In this document: piece by piece, positions 1 through 7,903 of the stretch
Layout of the letters: each line of letters opens with the position of its first letter
Numbering within the stretch: the first letter of the stretch is position 1
Assembly (NCBI GenBank): GCA_017577365.1
Contig: PKRJ01000002.1
Span: 1-64,000 of the forward strand
Length of the DNA stretch: 64,000 bases
DNA from: Gammaproteobacteria bacterium
Lineage (GTDB): Bacteria; Pseudomonadota; Gammaproteobacteria; Steroidobacterales; Rariloculaceae
Reading direction: 5' to 3'
The notes under the pieces: generated by a model
What the model was told of the DNA's origin: nothing
Seen by the model: only the letters and a program-made list of their open reading frames with translations
Database searches by the model: none
Translations under genes and position numbers: made by a program

Positions 1-114
1 ATCATGAACGTGGCCATGCCGGCCGTGTGCAAGCAGCACTTCCCGGACCGGATCGGCACGTTCACCGGGATCTACGTGTCCTGCCTGGTCGCCGGCGCCG
101 CGGCCGCCTCGGCG
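1..114 (+). pseudogene. Fragment of an MFS transporter (CynX/NimT-like), probable assembly join
   Basis: Read from base 1 the plus strand encodes about 38 residues that look like the middle of a cyanate/nitroimidazole-type MFS permease. They include a NVAMPAVCKQHFPDR stretch followed by GTFTGIY and an Ala/Gly-rich helix; in that family an N-x-x-x-P-x-x-x-K-x-x-F-P-x-R loop precedes a TG-x-Y helix. The similarity stops near base 115, where the antisense aceF sequence becomes recognisable. Alanine is mostly GCC here, whereas the neighbouring genes favour GCG. I infer sequence foreign to the rest of the window, either an assembly chimera or a recombination scar. The family call is from memory of the motif only. 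Confidence 0.45.
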
Positions 115-731
115 GCCGGGCTCGCGAGCGAAGGCCTGAGCAGCAGAATGGTGTCGCCAGCCGAGACGCGATCGCCGACCTTGACCTCGAGCGCGACGAC
201 GACGCCCGGCTCGGGCGCAGGCACGTCCATCGACGCCTTCTCGGTCTCGAGCGTGATCAGACCCTGCTCGGCCTCGACCTCGTCGCCTTCGGAGACGAGC
301 ACGTCGATGACCTCGACGTTCGAGAAATCTCCGAGATCCGGAACGACGACCGGACGCAGCGGCACGTCGCCGTCGCGGCCGCGCGGCGGACCGCTCTCGC
401 CCGCGAATGGCGCCGATGCGGCAGCGGCCGGCTGTCCCGCTCCGTCGTCCCGCGGGCTCGCTTCCGACGCCGCGTCGGCCCCTTCTCCGGCATCGTCGCG
501 CGCGTCGCCGTCGAGGATCATCAGCACGTCGCCGACGGAGACGCGATCGCCGACCGAGACCTTGATCTCGACGACCGAGCCCGCGGCCGGCGACGGCACG
601 TCGATCGTCGCCTTCTCGGTCTCGAGACTGACGAGAGGATCTTCCGGCGACACGCGGTCGCCGACCTTGACGAGGATATCGCTGATCTCGACGTCGGAGA
701 CGTCACCGAGATCGGGTACCGAGATTTCCAC
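72..731 (-). CDS. aceF: Dihydrolipoyl acetyltransferase (E2 of pyruvate dehydrogenase), N-terminal part only
   Basis: This is the E2 core subunit that carries lipoyl groups between E1 and E3 of pyruvate dehydrogenase. Two lipoyl domains are visible, at about residues 1-75 and 125-200, each with the ETEKA lysine motif (DVPSP or DVPAP follows), joined by an Ala/Pro/Gly/Asp-rich linker. The peripheral-subunit-binding and catalytic domains are missing: the frame meets a stop at 72-74 inside sequence that looks foreign. A complete AceF would be over 500 residues, so only about a third is here. The start is GTG, 17 bases after the aceE stop, so the genes are co-transcribed. The truncation is probably an assembly artefact rather than real gene loss. 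Confidence 0.8.
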   Translation of the reverse strand: MEISVPDLGDVSDVEISDILVKVGDRVSPEDPLVSLETEKATIDVPSPAAGSVVEIKVSVGDRVSVGDVLMILDGDARDDAGEGADAASEASPRDDGAGQPAAAASAPFAGESGPPRGRDGDVPLRPVVVPDLGDFSNVEVIDVLVSEGDEVEAEQGLITLETEKASMDVPAPEPGVVVALEVKVGDRVSAGDTILLLRPSLASPAAEAAAAPATRQDT

Positions 732-748
732 GGACGACTCGCCCTACG

Positions 749-3445
749 CTAAACCGTCACCGGATCGGGTTTTTCCGGATCGATGCCGAGCTCGCGGATC
801 GCACGGGCGACGACCTCGCGGTCGATCACGCCGTCGTCCGCGAGGGCTTTCAGCGCCGCGACGACGATCGAGTGCTTGTCCACCTCGAAGAACTCGCGGA
901 GCGCCTTGCGTCCGTCGCTTCGCCCGAATCCGTCGGTTCCGAGCGTCACGTAACGGCCGGGCACCCATTGGCGGATCTGATCCGGCACGGTCTTCATATA
1001 GTCCGTCGCCGCGATGAACGGCCCCTTCTTGCCGGCGAAGCAGCTCGAAACGTAGCTCGTGCGCGGCTCTTCGAGCGGATGCAGCTCGTTCCACCGCTCG
1101 ACGGAGAGCGCTTCGCGGCGCAGCTCGCTGAAGCTCGTCACGCTCCAGACGTCGGCATCGACGCCGAAACGCTCGTCGAGCAGCTTCGCGGCCGCCTGCA
1201 CCTCGCGAAGGATCGTTCCGGAGCCGAGCAGCTGCACGCGCGGCCTGCCCCGCTCGGCGCCGCGCTCGAGCAGGTACATGCCCTTCAGGATCCCTTCCGT
1301 GACACCCTCCGGCATCGGCGGATGCACGTAGTTCTCGTTCATGCAGGTGATGTAGTAGAAGATGTTCTCCTGCTCCGTGCACATCCGCCGCATGCCGTCC
1401 TGCACGATCACGGCGAGCTCGTACGCGTAGCACGGATCGTACGCACGGCAATTCGGCACGGTCGTCGCGACGAGCTGGCTATGCCCGTCCTGGTGCTGCA
1501 GCCCCTCGCCGGCGAGCGTCGTGCGTCCCGCCGTCCCGCCGATCAGGAAACCGCGAGCCTGCATGTCGCCGCCGGCCCAGATGAAGTCGCCGATCCTCTG
1601 GAACCCGAACATCGAGTAGAAGAGATAGAACGGGATCATCTGCACGCCGTGATTCGAGTACGACGTGCCGGCCGCGAGCCACGAGCAGAACGAGCCGGCC
1701 TCGTTGATGCCCTCCTGCAGGATCTGGCCCTTCTTGTCCTCGCGGTAATACGTGAGCTGGTCGGCATCCTGCGGCGTATAGAGCTGGCCGAGCGGCGAGT
1801 AGATGCCGATCTGGCGGAACAAGCCTTCCATGCCGAACGTGCGCGCCTCGTCGGGGACGATCGGCACGATGCGCGGACCGATCTCCTTGTCGCGCACTAG
1901 CGCGGTCAGCATCCGCACCATTGCCATCGTCGTCGAGATCTCGCGATCGCCGCTGCCCTCGAGCTGCGCCTTGAAGAACTCGAGCGGCGGCGTCTCGAGC
2001 TTCGGCGCCTTCGTGCGGCGCGCGGGCAAGAAACCTCCGAGCTTCTTGCGCCGCTCGAGCAGGTACTTCTGCTCCTCGCTGCCTTCCGCGAACTTGCAAT
2101 ACGGAATGTTCGCGATCTCCTCGTCGGAGATCGGAATGTTGAAGCGGTCGCGGAACGCCTTGAGATCGTCGTCGTCGAGCTTCTTCTTCTGATGCGTGAT
2201 CATCTGGCCTTCGCCGGCCGCACCCATGCCGAAGCCCTTCACGGTCTTCGCGAGGATCACGGTCGGACGGCCGTTCGCGTGATGCACCGCGCGGTGGTAC
2301 GCCGCATAGACCTTGATCGCGTCGTGCCCGCCGCGATTGAGCCGCCAGATGTCGTCGTCCGACATGTCGGCGACCATCGCCTTGAGCTCGGGATACTTGC
2401 CGAAGAAATGCTCGCGGGTATAGGCGCCGCCCTTCGCCTTGAACGCCTGGTACTCGCCGTCGACGCATTCCTCCATGCGGCGCCGCAGGAGCCCCGTCGT
2501 GTCCTTCGCGAGCAGGCGATCCCAGCGAGAGCCCCAGATGACCTTGATGACGTTCCAGCCGGCGCCCTGGAAGGCCGCTTCGAGCTCCTGGATGATCTTG
2601 CCGTTGCCGCGGACGGGCCCGTCGAGCCGCTGCAGGTTGCAGTTGATCACGAAGATCAGGTTGTCGAGCCCTTCGCGCACGGGCATCGTGATCGCGCCCA
2701 TCGACTCGGGCTCGTCCATCTCGCCGTCGCCGAGGAAGGCCCAGACCTTGCGATCCTGCTTCGGCAACAGACCGCGGTTCTCCATGTAGCGCATGAAGCG
2801 CGCCTGATAGATCGCCATCATCGGGCCCAAGCCCATGGAGACCGTCGGGAACTGCCAGAACTCCGGCATCAGCCACGGATGGGGATACGACGACAGCCCC
2901 TTCCCCTTGCCGACGACCTCGCGGCGGAAATGCTTCAGATGATCCTCGGTCAGGCGCCCTTCGAGATACGCGCGCGCGTAAATGCCGGGCGACGAGTGCC
3001 CCTGGAAGAACACGAGATCGCCGCCGTGATCCTCGGTCGGCGCGCGCCAGAAATGATTGAAGCCGACCTCGTAGAGCGTCGCGCACGACGCGTAGCTCGC
3101 GATATGACCGCCGTACTCCGAGCTCTCGCGGTTCGCCTGCACGACCATCGCCATGGCGTTCCAGCGCAGATAAGCCTCGATACGGCGCTCGATCGCTCGA
3201 TCGCCGGGATACGGCGGCTGCTGGCCGACCGGAATGGTATTGAGGTACGCAGTATTCGGCTTATAAGGCAAATACGCGCCCGAGCGGCGCGCATGATCGA
3301 TCATGCACTCGAGCAGATAGTGCGCACGCTCGGCGCCGTGAACCCGCAGCACGGAATCGATGGATTCGAGCCACTCCTGGGTTTCCTCGGGATCGACGTC
3401 GTCAGCGGCGGCTATGAACGTCGGCAGTGGTCGTGCGCTCGCCAT
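749..3445 (-). CDS. aceE: Pyruvate dehydrogenase E1 component, homodimeric type
   Basis: Thiamine-diphosphate enzyme that decarboxylates pyruvate and reductively acetylates the lipoyl group of AceF. It is 898 residues, close to the 887 of E. coli AceE. The N-terminal half holds the TPP/Mg motif GDGEMDEPE, the segment around SSYPHPWLMP and a conserved HG-x-G-like region; the C-terminal half holds the pyrimidine-binding region (IPFYLFYSMFGFQR). The start at 3445 was chosen because the preceding GAGGAGG has correct spacing and the product begins at the usual AceE N-terminus. A longer open frame continues upstream but is antisense to the next gene. aceF follows after 17 bases. No Lpd gene is in this operon; lpdA of the sucAB operon (41.6 kb) may be shared. 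Confidence 0.97.
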   Translation of the reverse strand: MASARPLPTFIAAADDVDPEETQEWLESIDSVLRVHGAERAHYLLECMIDHARRSGAYLPYKPNTAYLNTIPVGQQPPYPGDRAIERRIEAYLRWNAMAMVVQANRESSEYGGHIASYASCATLYEVGFNHFWRAPTEDHGGDLVFFQGHSSPGIYARAYLEGRLTEDHLKHFRREVVGKGKGLSSYPHPWLMPEFWQFPTVSMGLGPMMAIYQARFMRYMENRGLLPKQDRKVWAFLGDGEMDEPESMGAITMPVREGLDNLIFVINCNLQRLDGPVRGNGKIIQELEAAFQGAGWNVIKVIWGSRWDRLLAKDTTGLLRRRMEECVDGEYQAFKAKGGAYTREHFFGKYPELKAMVADMSDDDIWRLNRGGHDAIKVYAAYHRAVHHANGRPTVILAKTVKGFGMGAAGEGQMITHQKKKLDDDDLKAFRDRFNIPISDEEIANIPYCKFAEGSEEQKYLLERRKKLGGFLPARRTKAPKLETPPLEFFKAQLEGSGDREISTTMAMVRMLTALVRDKEIGPRIVPIVPDEARTFGMEGLFRQIGIYSPLGQLYTPQDADQLTYYREDKKGQILQEGINEAGSFCSWLAAGTSYSNHGVQMIPFYLFYSMFGFQRIGDFIWAGGDMQARGFLIGGTAGRTTLAGEGLQHQDGHSQLVATTVPNCRAYDPCYAYELAVIVQDGMRRMCTEQENIFYYITCMNENYVHPPMPEGVTEGILKGMYLLERGAERGRPRVQLLGSGTILREVQAAAKLLDERFGVDADVWSVTSFSELRREALSVERWNELHPLEEPRTSYVSSCFAGKKGPFIAATDYMKTVPDQIRQWVPGRYVTLGTDGFGRSDGRKALREFFEVDKHSIVVAALKALADDGVIDREVVARAIRELGIDPEKPDPVTV

Positions 3446-3598
3446 TACGCCTCCTCGATCGAACGATACGCGGAAATTCAACGCCTTACCGGTGAATTCC
3501 CACGGTGCTCCTGCTACGATGCGGGCCCGATCCAGAATTGTACCCCTGCGGGCGGCGCTATGATCGGGGTTTGCCCAACAGGGGTCAAGGCAACCCGA

Positions 3599-5119
3599 AT
3601 GATCGATCTTCCCGATTTCACTCCGGTCAAAGTCACGCAGGCGACGAGACCCTATACCGAATCGCAGCTCGCCGCGCTCGATCATGTCGCCCTGGTGCTG
3701 CCGAAGGAGCCGCCGGGCGCGTTGTTCGCCCGCCTGCCGCAGGGCAAGCAGCTGCACAAGCTCGTCGAGCGCGCCCGCGCGCAAGGTCTGAACCGCACTT
3801 TCACGCGGCTGAGCAACACGAGGGCGACGGGCGTCACGGCCGCGCTGCTCGACGCGTCGACGCCGTTCGCGCGATTGACGTGGGCGCGCGAGCTCGTCGC
3901 CGACTGCCTCCGCGAGCGCCCGGCCAAGCTCGGCGTGCTGACCGCCGGTCTCGACGAGGAGGCTCGCGCGAGCGCCGTCGCGGCGATCGTCGCGGCCGTG
4001 CAGGCGGCCGCGTTCAAGCTGCCCACGTTCAAGACAGAGGAGCAGCCGCGGCCGATCGAGCTCGAGCAGGTCGGCGTGCTCGACGCGAAGCCGAGGTTGC
4101 CGCTCGACCGCCTGCGCGCCGAGGCGCTCGGCAACAATCTCGCGCGCTGGTTGACGGTGCTGCCGCCGAATCGGCTGACGGTGCGCGCTTATCGCGAGAT
4201 GGTCGAGGAGCTCGCGCGAAGATACTCGCTGAGCTGCAAGTTCCTCGGCGAGAAAGAGCTCGAGAAGCTCGGCGCCGGCGCGTTTCTCGCCGTCGCGCGC
4301 GGCAATCCGCATCGGGACGCGGGCATGATCCGGCTCGGATACCGGCCGCCCGGCGCCCGTCGACCCGAGCTGACGCTCGTCGGCAAGGGCGTGCTGTTCG
4401 ACACGGGCGGAATCAACCTGAAGCCGTTCAAAGGCATGCTCGACATGCACATGGACATGCAGGGCAGCGCCGTCGCGTTGGGCACGCTGATCGCGCTCGC
4501 GACGCTCCGCGTGCCGTACGGAGTCGACGCGTGGCTCGCGGTCACGGAGAACACGATCTCGCCGTCGGCCTACCGCCCGCAGGACATCGTCACCGCGGCG
4601 AACGGCACGAGCATCCAAGTCATTCACACGGATGCCGAAGGCCGCATGATCCTTGCCGACGCGCTCGCGCTCGCCGCTCGCGACGAGCCGAAGCTGATCA
4701 TCGACTACGCGACGTTGACTGGAAGCTGCATCTCGGCGCTGACGCAGCGCTACTCGGGCGTGTTCACGAACCGGCCGCGCGCGCACCCGCTCCTGATCGA
4801 CGCCGGCGCGTCGTCCGGAGAACGCGTCTGGCCTTTCCCGATGGACGAGGATTTCGATCAGCTGCTCCGCAGCGACGTCGCGGATATCAAGCAGTGCGCG
4901 GTCGAGGGGCACGGCGATCACATTCTCGCGGCGCGCTTTCTGTCGCGCTTCGTGCCGAAATCGATCGCCTGGGTGCACGTCGATCTCGCCGCCGGCGAGC
5001 ACAAAGGCGGCCTAGCGCACGTGCCGACGGATGCGACCGGCTTCGGCGTCCGCTTGACGCTCGAGCTGCTCGGCCGAAGCGCGCCGTCCGCATTCGCCGA
5101 ATCGGTCGCGGATCGATGA
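3599..5119 (+). CDS. Leucyl aminopeptidase family protein (M17)
   Basis: Cytosolic two-metal aminopeptidase that removes N-terminal residues from peptides. It has 506 residues, the usual M17 length. The C-terminal catalytic domain has the first metal/lysine motif VGKGVLFDTGG followed by LKP, the Asp in MDMQG, and HTDAEGRMILADAL, so both metal-binding acidic residues and the Lys/Arg pair are present. The usual NTDAEGR signature has His in place of Asn. The start at ATG 3599 has an AAGG nearby; an in-frame ATG at 3560 is an alternative. It is divergent from aceE, and its stop overlaps the start of the RNase T gene in an ATGA, implying coupled translation. Confidence 0.9.
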   Translation: MIDLPDFTPVKVTQATRPYTESQLAALDHVALVLPKEPPGALFARLPQGKQLHKLVERARAQGLNRTFTRLSNTRATGVTAALLDASTPFARLTWARELVADCLRERPAKLGVLTAGLDEEARASAVAAIVAAVQAAAFKLPTFKTEEQPRPIELEQVGVLDAKPRLPLDRLRAEALGNNLARWLTVLPPNRLTVRAYREMVEELARRYSLSCKFLGEKELEKLGAGAFLAVARGNPHRDAGMIRLGYRPPGARRPELTLVGKGVLFDTGGINLKPFKGMLDMHMDMQGSAVALGTLIALATLRVPYGVDAWLAVTENTISPSAYRPQDIVTAANGTSIQVIHTDAEGRMILADALALAARDEPKLIIDYATLTGSCISALTQRYSGVFTNRPRAHPLLIDAGASSGERVWPFPMDEDFDQLLRSDVADIKQCAVEGHGDHILAARFLSRFVPKSIAWVHVDLAAGEHKGGLAHVPTDATGFGVRLTLELLGRSAPSAFAESVADR

Positions 5120-5835
5120 GCGCGAACGATCAAGCGCCGGCCGCCGAGGAGCCGGCCCGCTCGGCCATCGCGCAGCGGTTCCGCGGCTTCCTTCCGGTCG
5201 TCGTCGACGTCGAGACCGGCGGCTTCAATCCGGCGACCGACGCGCTTCTCGAGGTCGCGGCGGTCCTCGTGCGCATGAACGAGCACGGCGAGCTGCAGCC
5301 GGCCGACAAGTTTCGCTACCTCGTCAAGCCGTTCCCGGGGGCCAATCTCGAGCCCGCGTCGCTACAGGTGACCGGGATCGACCCGTATCATCCGCTGCGG
5401 CCCGCGCTCGACGAAGGCGACGCGCTGAGACGTCTGTTCCAGGAAGTCCGCAAGGAAGTGCGGGCGCAAGGTTGCAATCGCGCGATCCTCGTCGGGCACA
5501 ATGCGTTCTTCGATCTGCAGTTCCTGAATGCCGCGGTCGCGCGCAGCGGTATCAAGAGGAACCCGTTTCACCCGTTCTCGAGCTTTGACACGGCGACGCT
5601 AGGCGGCGTCGCGTTCGGGCAGACGGTGCTCGGGCGAGCCATCGTCGCGGCGGGCCTCGAGTGGGACGAATCGAGGGCGCACTCGGCGCTCTACGACGCC
5701 GAGATGACCGCACAGCTCTTCTGCACGATCGTCAATCGCTTCAAGCCGCTGTTCGAGAGCGCGCGGCCGGTCGCCGGCGGCGCCGAGAACCGAGTGCAGG
5801 CCGACGACGGGGCCGAGGAAGGCGGCGGCGATTAG
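5116..5835 (+). CDS. rnt: Ribonuclease T
   Basis: DEDD-family 3'-5' exoribonuclease that trims tRNA and other stable RNA 3' ends. It has 239 residues; E. coli RNase T has 215. The Exo I motif is VVVDVETGGFNP, followed by LLEVAAV; Exo II is in VGHNAFFDLQFL, and Exo III is AHSALYDAEMTAQLF, with the His and Asp expected for DEDDh enzymes. Both ends are extended by Ala/Glu/Asp-rich tails. It is translationally coupled to the aminopeptidase by an ATGA overlap, and its TAG stop overlaps the TAA stop of convergent grxD. Confidence 0.93.
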   Translation: MSANDQAPAAEEPARSAIAQRFRGFLPVVVDVETGGFNPATDALLEVAAVLVRMNEHGELQPADKFRYLVKPFPGANLEPASLQVTGIDPYHPLRPALDEGDALRRLFQEVRKEVRAQGCNRAILVGHNAFFDLQFLNAAVARSGIKRNPFHPFSSFDTATLGGVAFGQTVLGRAIVAAGLEWDESRAHSALYDAEMTAQLFCTIVNRFKPLFESARPVAGGAENRVQADDGAEEGGGD

Positions 5836-6164
5836 GCGGATTCGGATGCGGCGGCTTTCGCCTGCTTGATGATCTCGGCGAGCTCGCCGGACTGGTAGAG
5901 CTCGAGCGTGATGTCGCAACCGCCGATCAGCTCGCCGTTGACGTAGAGCTGCGGATACGTCGGCCAGTTCGAGTACTGTTTCAATCCCTCGCGAATCTCG
6001 GGATCCTCGAACACGTTCACGTACGCGAACTCGGCGCCGACGGCGCGCAGCGCCGCAACGGCCTGCGCCGAGAAGCCGCACTGCGGAAAATCCGGGGTGC
6101 CTTTCATGTAGAGCAGCACCGGGTGCTCCGCAAGCTGCTTCTTGATGCGTTCGAAGACGTCCAT
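5832..6164 (-). CDS. grxD: Monothiol glutaredoxin, Grx4 family
   Basis: Small (110 residues) monothiol glutaredoxin that binds and transfers [2Fe-2S] clusters with glutathione and BolA-type partners. The active site reads CGFS within the PQCGFSAQ segment, preceded by LYMKGTP; the downstream WPTYPQLYVNGELIGG and GGCD motifs bind glutathione. Start 6164 follows GGAGGAA at good spacing. The gene is monocistronic, and its stop overlaps the rnt stop by three bases. Confidence 0.96.
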   Translation of the reverse strand: MDVFERIKKQLAEHPVLLYMKGTPDFPQCGFSAQAVAALRAVGAEFAYVNVFEDPEIREGLKQYSNWPTYPQLYVNGELIGGCDITLELYQSGELAEIIKQAKAAASESA

Positions 6165-6384
6165 GGTCGTTTCCTCCGTGCAGCACCGGTCGCGCGTGAC
6201 GCGACGCACTCCGGGTGAATTCTGAACCGAGAACGGGCGTACGAGGAGTGCTCGGGCGGCCGGGTCGTTTGAGCTGCGTCGATCTGTCACCTATTCTTCT
6301 AGACTCACTGCCCGGGGGCAAGCCCCGAGCTCGCCTGCGGCGGAAGGCCGCAACGGAACGCGAAACACCGAGCACGGAGATTCC

Positions 6385-6978
6385 ATGGGCCTTCGGAAGA
6401 GCGCCGCGGGGGCGATCGTCGCCGGCGTCGTGCTGAGCGTGCCGATCGGCGTCGCGAGCGGCGCGACGGATGCGGCGACGTGTCTCTTCTTCGCCCATAT
6501 CCTCGCCGGGACCTTCTGGATCGGCCTCGTCTACTATTTCGCGTTCGTGCACCGGCCGGCCTTCGCGGCGGCGGCCGCCGATCCGCACAGGACGGCCCCG
6601 ATCGCGATCGCGAGCTACGTCGCGCCCCGTGCGATCGCGTGGCTCCGCTGGACCGGGGTCGCCGCGTGGTCGAGCGGCTCGGCCCTGCTCCTCCATGACG
6701 GGCTATTCGACGATGCCTTCATGCTCGGCCTGACCGCCGGTGCCCCCACGCGGGCGCGTATCGTCGGCATCGGCGCATGGCTCGGCACGATCATGCTGCT
6801 CAACGTCTGGTTGCTGATCTGGCCGAGTCAAAAGAAGCTGCTCGGCGTCGTCGAGGCGAGCGCCGCGGAGTTGAGCCGCGCGATGCGGATCGTCGACTAC
6901 GCATCGCGAACTAACGCGATACTGTCCATCCCGCTGCTCGCGAGCATGGTCGGCTTCGGGCACGGGGACTTCGCGTGA
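6385..6978 (+). CDS. Membrane protein with a urate oxidase N-terminal (PuuD-like) domain
   Basis: Integral membrane protein of 197 residues with about four hydrophobic helices. HILAGTFWIGLVYYF near residue 40 and NVWLLIWPSQKK near residue 140 resemble the membrane domain of PuuD, a cytochrome-c-linked urate hydroxylase (family PF06181). PuuD has a C-terminal cytochrome c domain with a CxxCH motif; this protein ends after the membrane part and has none. Urate activity therefore cannot be assumed; stand-alone members of this family exist in proteobacteria with unclear function. Start ATG 6385 follows GGAG. The nadC start lies 38 bases downstream, so the two may be co-transcribed. Confidence 0.6.
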   Translation: MGLRKSAAGAIVAGVVLSVPIGVASGATDAATCLFFAHILAGTFWIGLVYYFAFVHRPAFAAAAADPHRTAPIAIASYVAPRAIAWLRWTGVAAWSSGSALLLHDGLFDDAFMLGLTAGAPTRARIVGIGAWLGTIMLLNVWLLIWPSQKKLLGVVEASAAELSRAMRIVDYASRTNAILSIPLLASMVGFGHGDFA

Positions 6979-7016
6979 GGCCAGCCTCCATCCGATTTTC
7001 GATCGCGAGGTACGTC

Positions 7017-7877
7017 ATGAATTCGATCGAACTGCCGCACGATATCGAGGCCGACGTCGCCCGAGCCCTCGCCGAGGATCTCGGCGACGGAGACGTCACC
7101 GCCGCCCTGATCGATCCCGCCGCGCAAGCGCGTGCCGAGGTGCGCTGCAACGAGGACGCGGTGCTCTGCGGCAGAGCCTGGTTCGACGAAGTCTTCCGCC
7201 GGATCGATCCCGCGGTCGTCGTCGAATGGCGCTTCGACGACGGCGCGGACGTGCCGGCCGGCGAGACCGTGTGCCGGCTGCAGGGACGCGCTCGCGCGCT
7301 CTTGAGCGGCGAGCGCACGGCGCTGAACTTCCTGCAAACGCTTTCGGGCACCGCGACCTCGGCGCGGCGCTTCGCGCGCGCCGTCGCCGGCACGCGCACG
7401 CGGATTCTCGATACGCGCAAGACGGTGCCGGGCCTGCGCCGCGCGCAGAAATACGCGGTGCGCTGCGGCGGCGCGTGGAACCACCGGCACGGGCTCTACG
7501 ACGCATTCCTCATCAAGGAGAATCACGTCCTCGCCGCGGGCGGTATCACCGAAGCGGTGCGGCGCGCCGCGGAGCAAGGCAAAGGCCTGATGATCGAGGT
7601 CGAGGTCGAGTCGCTCGACGAGCTGCGCGAAGCGCTCGCAACCGAGGCCGACCGGATCATGCTCGACGACTTCGACCTCGAATCGATGCGCGAGGCCGTG
7701 AGGATTCGCGACGCGCACGCCGCGGCCACCGGCGCGAAGCCGAAGGAGCTCGAAGCCTCGGGCAGCGCCGGCGACAAGGACTTGAGGGCGATCGCCGAGA
7801 CCGGCGTCGACTTCATCTCGATCGGCGCGATGACGAAGCACGTCCGCGCGATCGACTTCTCGATGCGCTTCGCCTGA
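7017..7877 (+). CDS. nadC: Nicotinate-nucleotide pyrophosphorylase (carboxylating)
   Basis: Quinolinate phosphoribosyltransferase, which converts quinolinate and PRPP to nicotinate mononucleotide in de novo NAD synthesis. It has 286 residues, normal for NadC. Visible motifs are EDLGDGDVT at the N-terminus, TARILDTRKT-type (here RTRILDTRKTVPGLR), KYAVRCGG-x-x-NHR, KENH and the IEVEVES and MLDDF strands of the barrel, plus the late SIGAMTKH motif. Start ATG 7017 follows GAGG; a GTG at 6975 is possible but would add a basic extension. The gene is convergent with the next gene, with 26 bases between stops. Confidence 0.96.
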   Translation: MNSIELPHDIEADVARALAEDLGDGDVTAALIDPAAQARAEVRCNEDAVLCGRAWFDEVFRRIDPAVVVEWRFDDGADVPAGETVCRLQGRARALLSGERTALNFLQTLSGTATSARRFARAVAGTRTRILDTRKTVPGLRRAQKYAVRCGGAWNHRHGLYDAFLIKENHVLAAGGITEAVRRAAEQGKGLMIEVEVESLDELREALATEADRIMLDDFDLESMREAVRIRDAHAAATGAKPKELEASGSAGDKDLRAIAETGVDFISIGAMTKHVRAIDFSMRFA

Positions 7878-7903
7878 CGCGAAGCCGAAGGCCGGGAACG
7901 GCG

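Noticed and set aside
2192..3598. Open plus-strand frame of about 469 codons before the aminopeptidase
   Set aside because: It is antisense to aceE, Arg/His-rich and without motifs; such long shadow frames are expected at this GC content.
749..5002. Open frame of 1417 codons on the minus strand extending aceE upstream to 5002
   Set aside because: The part above 3445 is antisense to the M17 aminopeptidase gene, has no domain, and aceE has a well-placed ribosome site and family-typical N-terminus at 3445.
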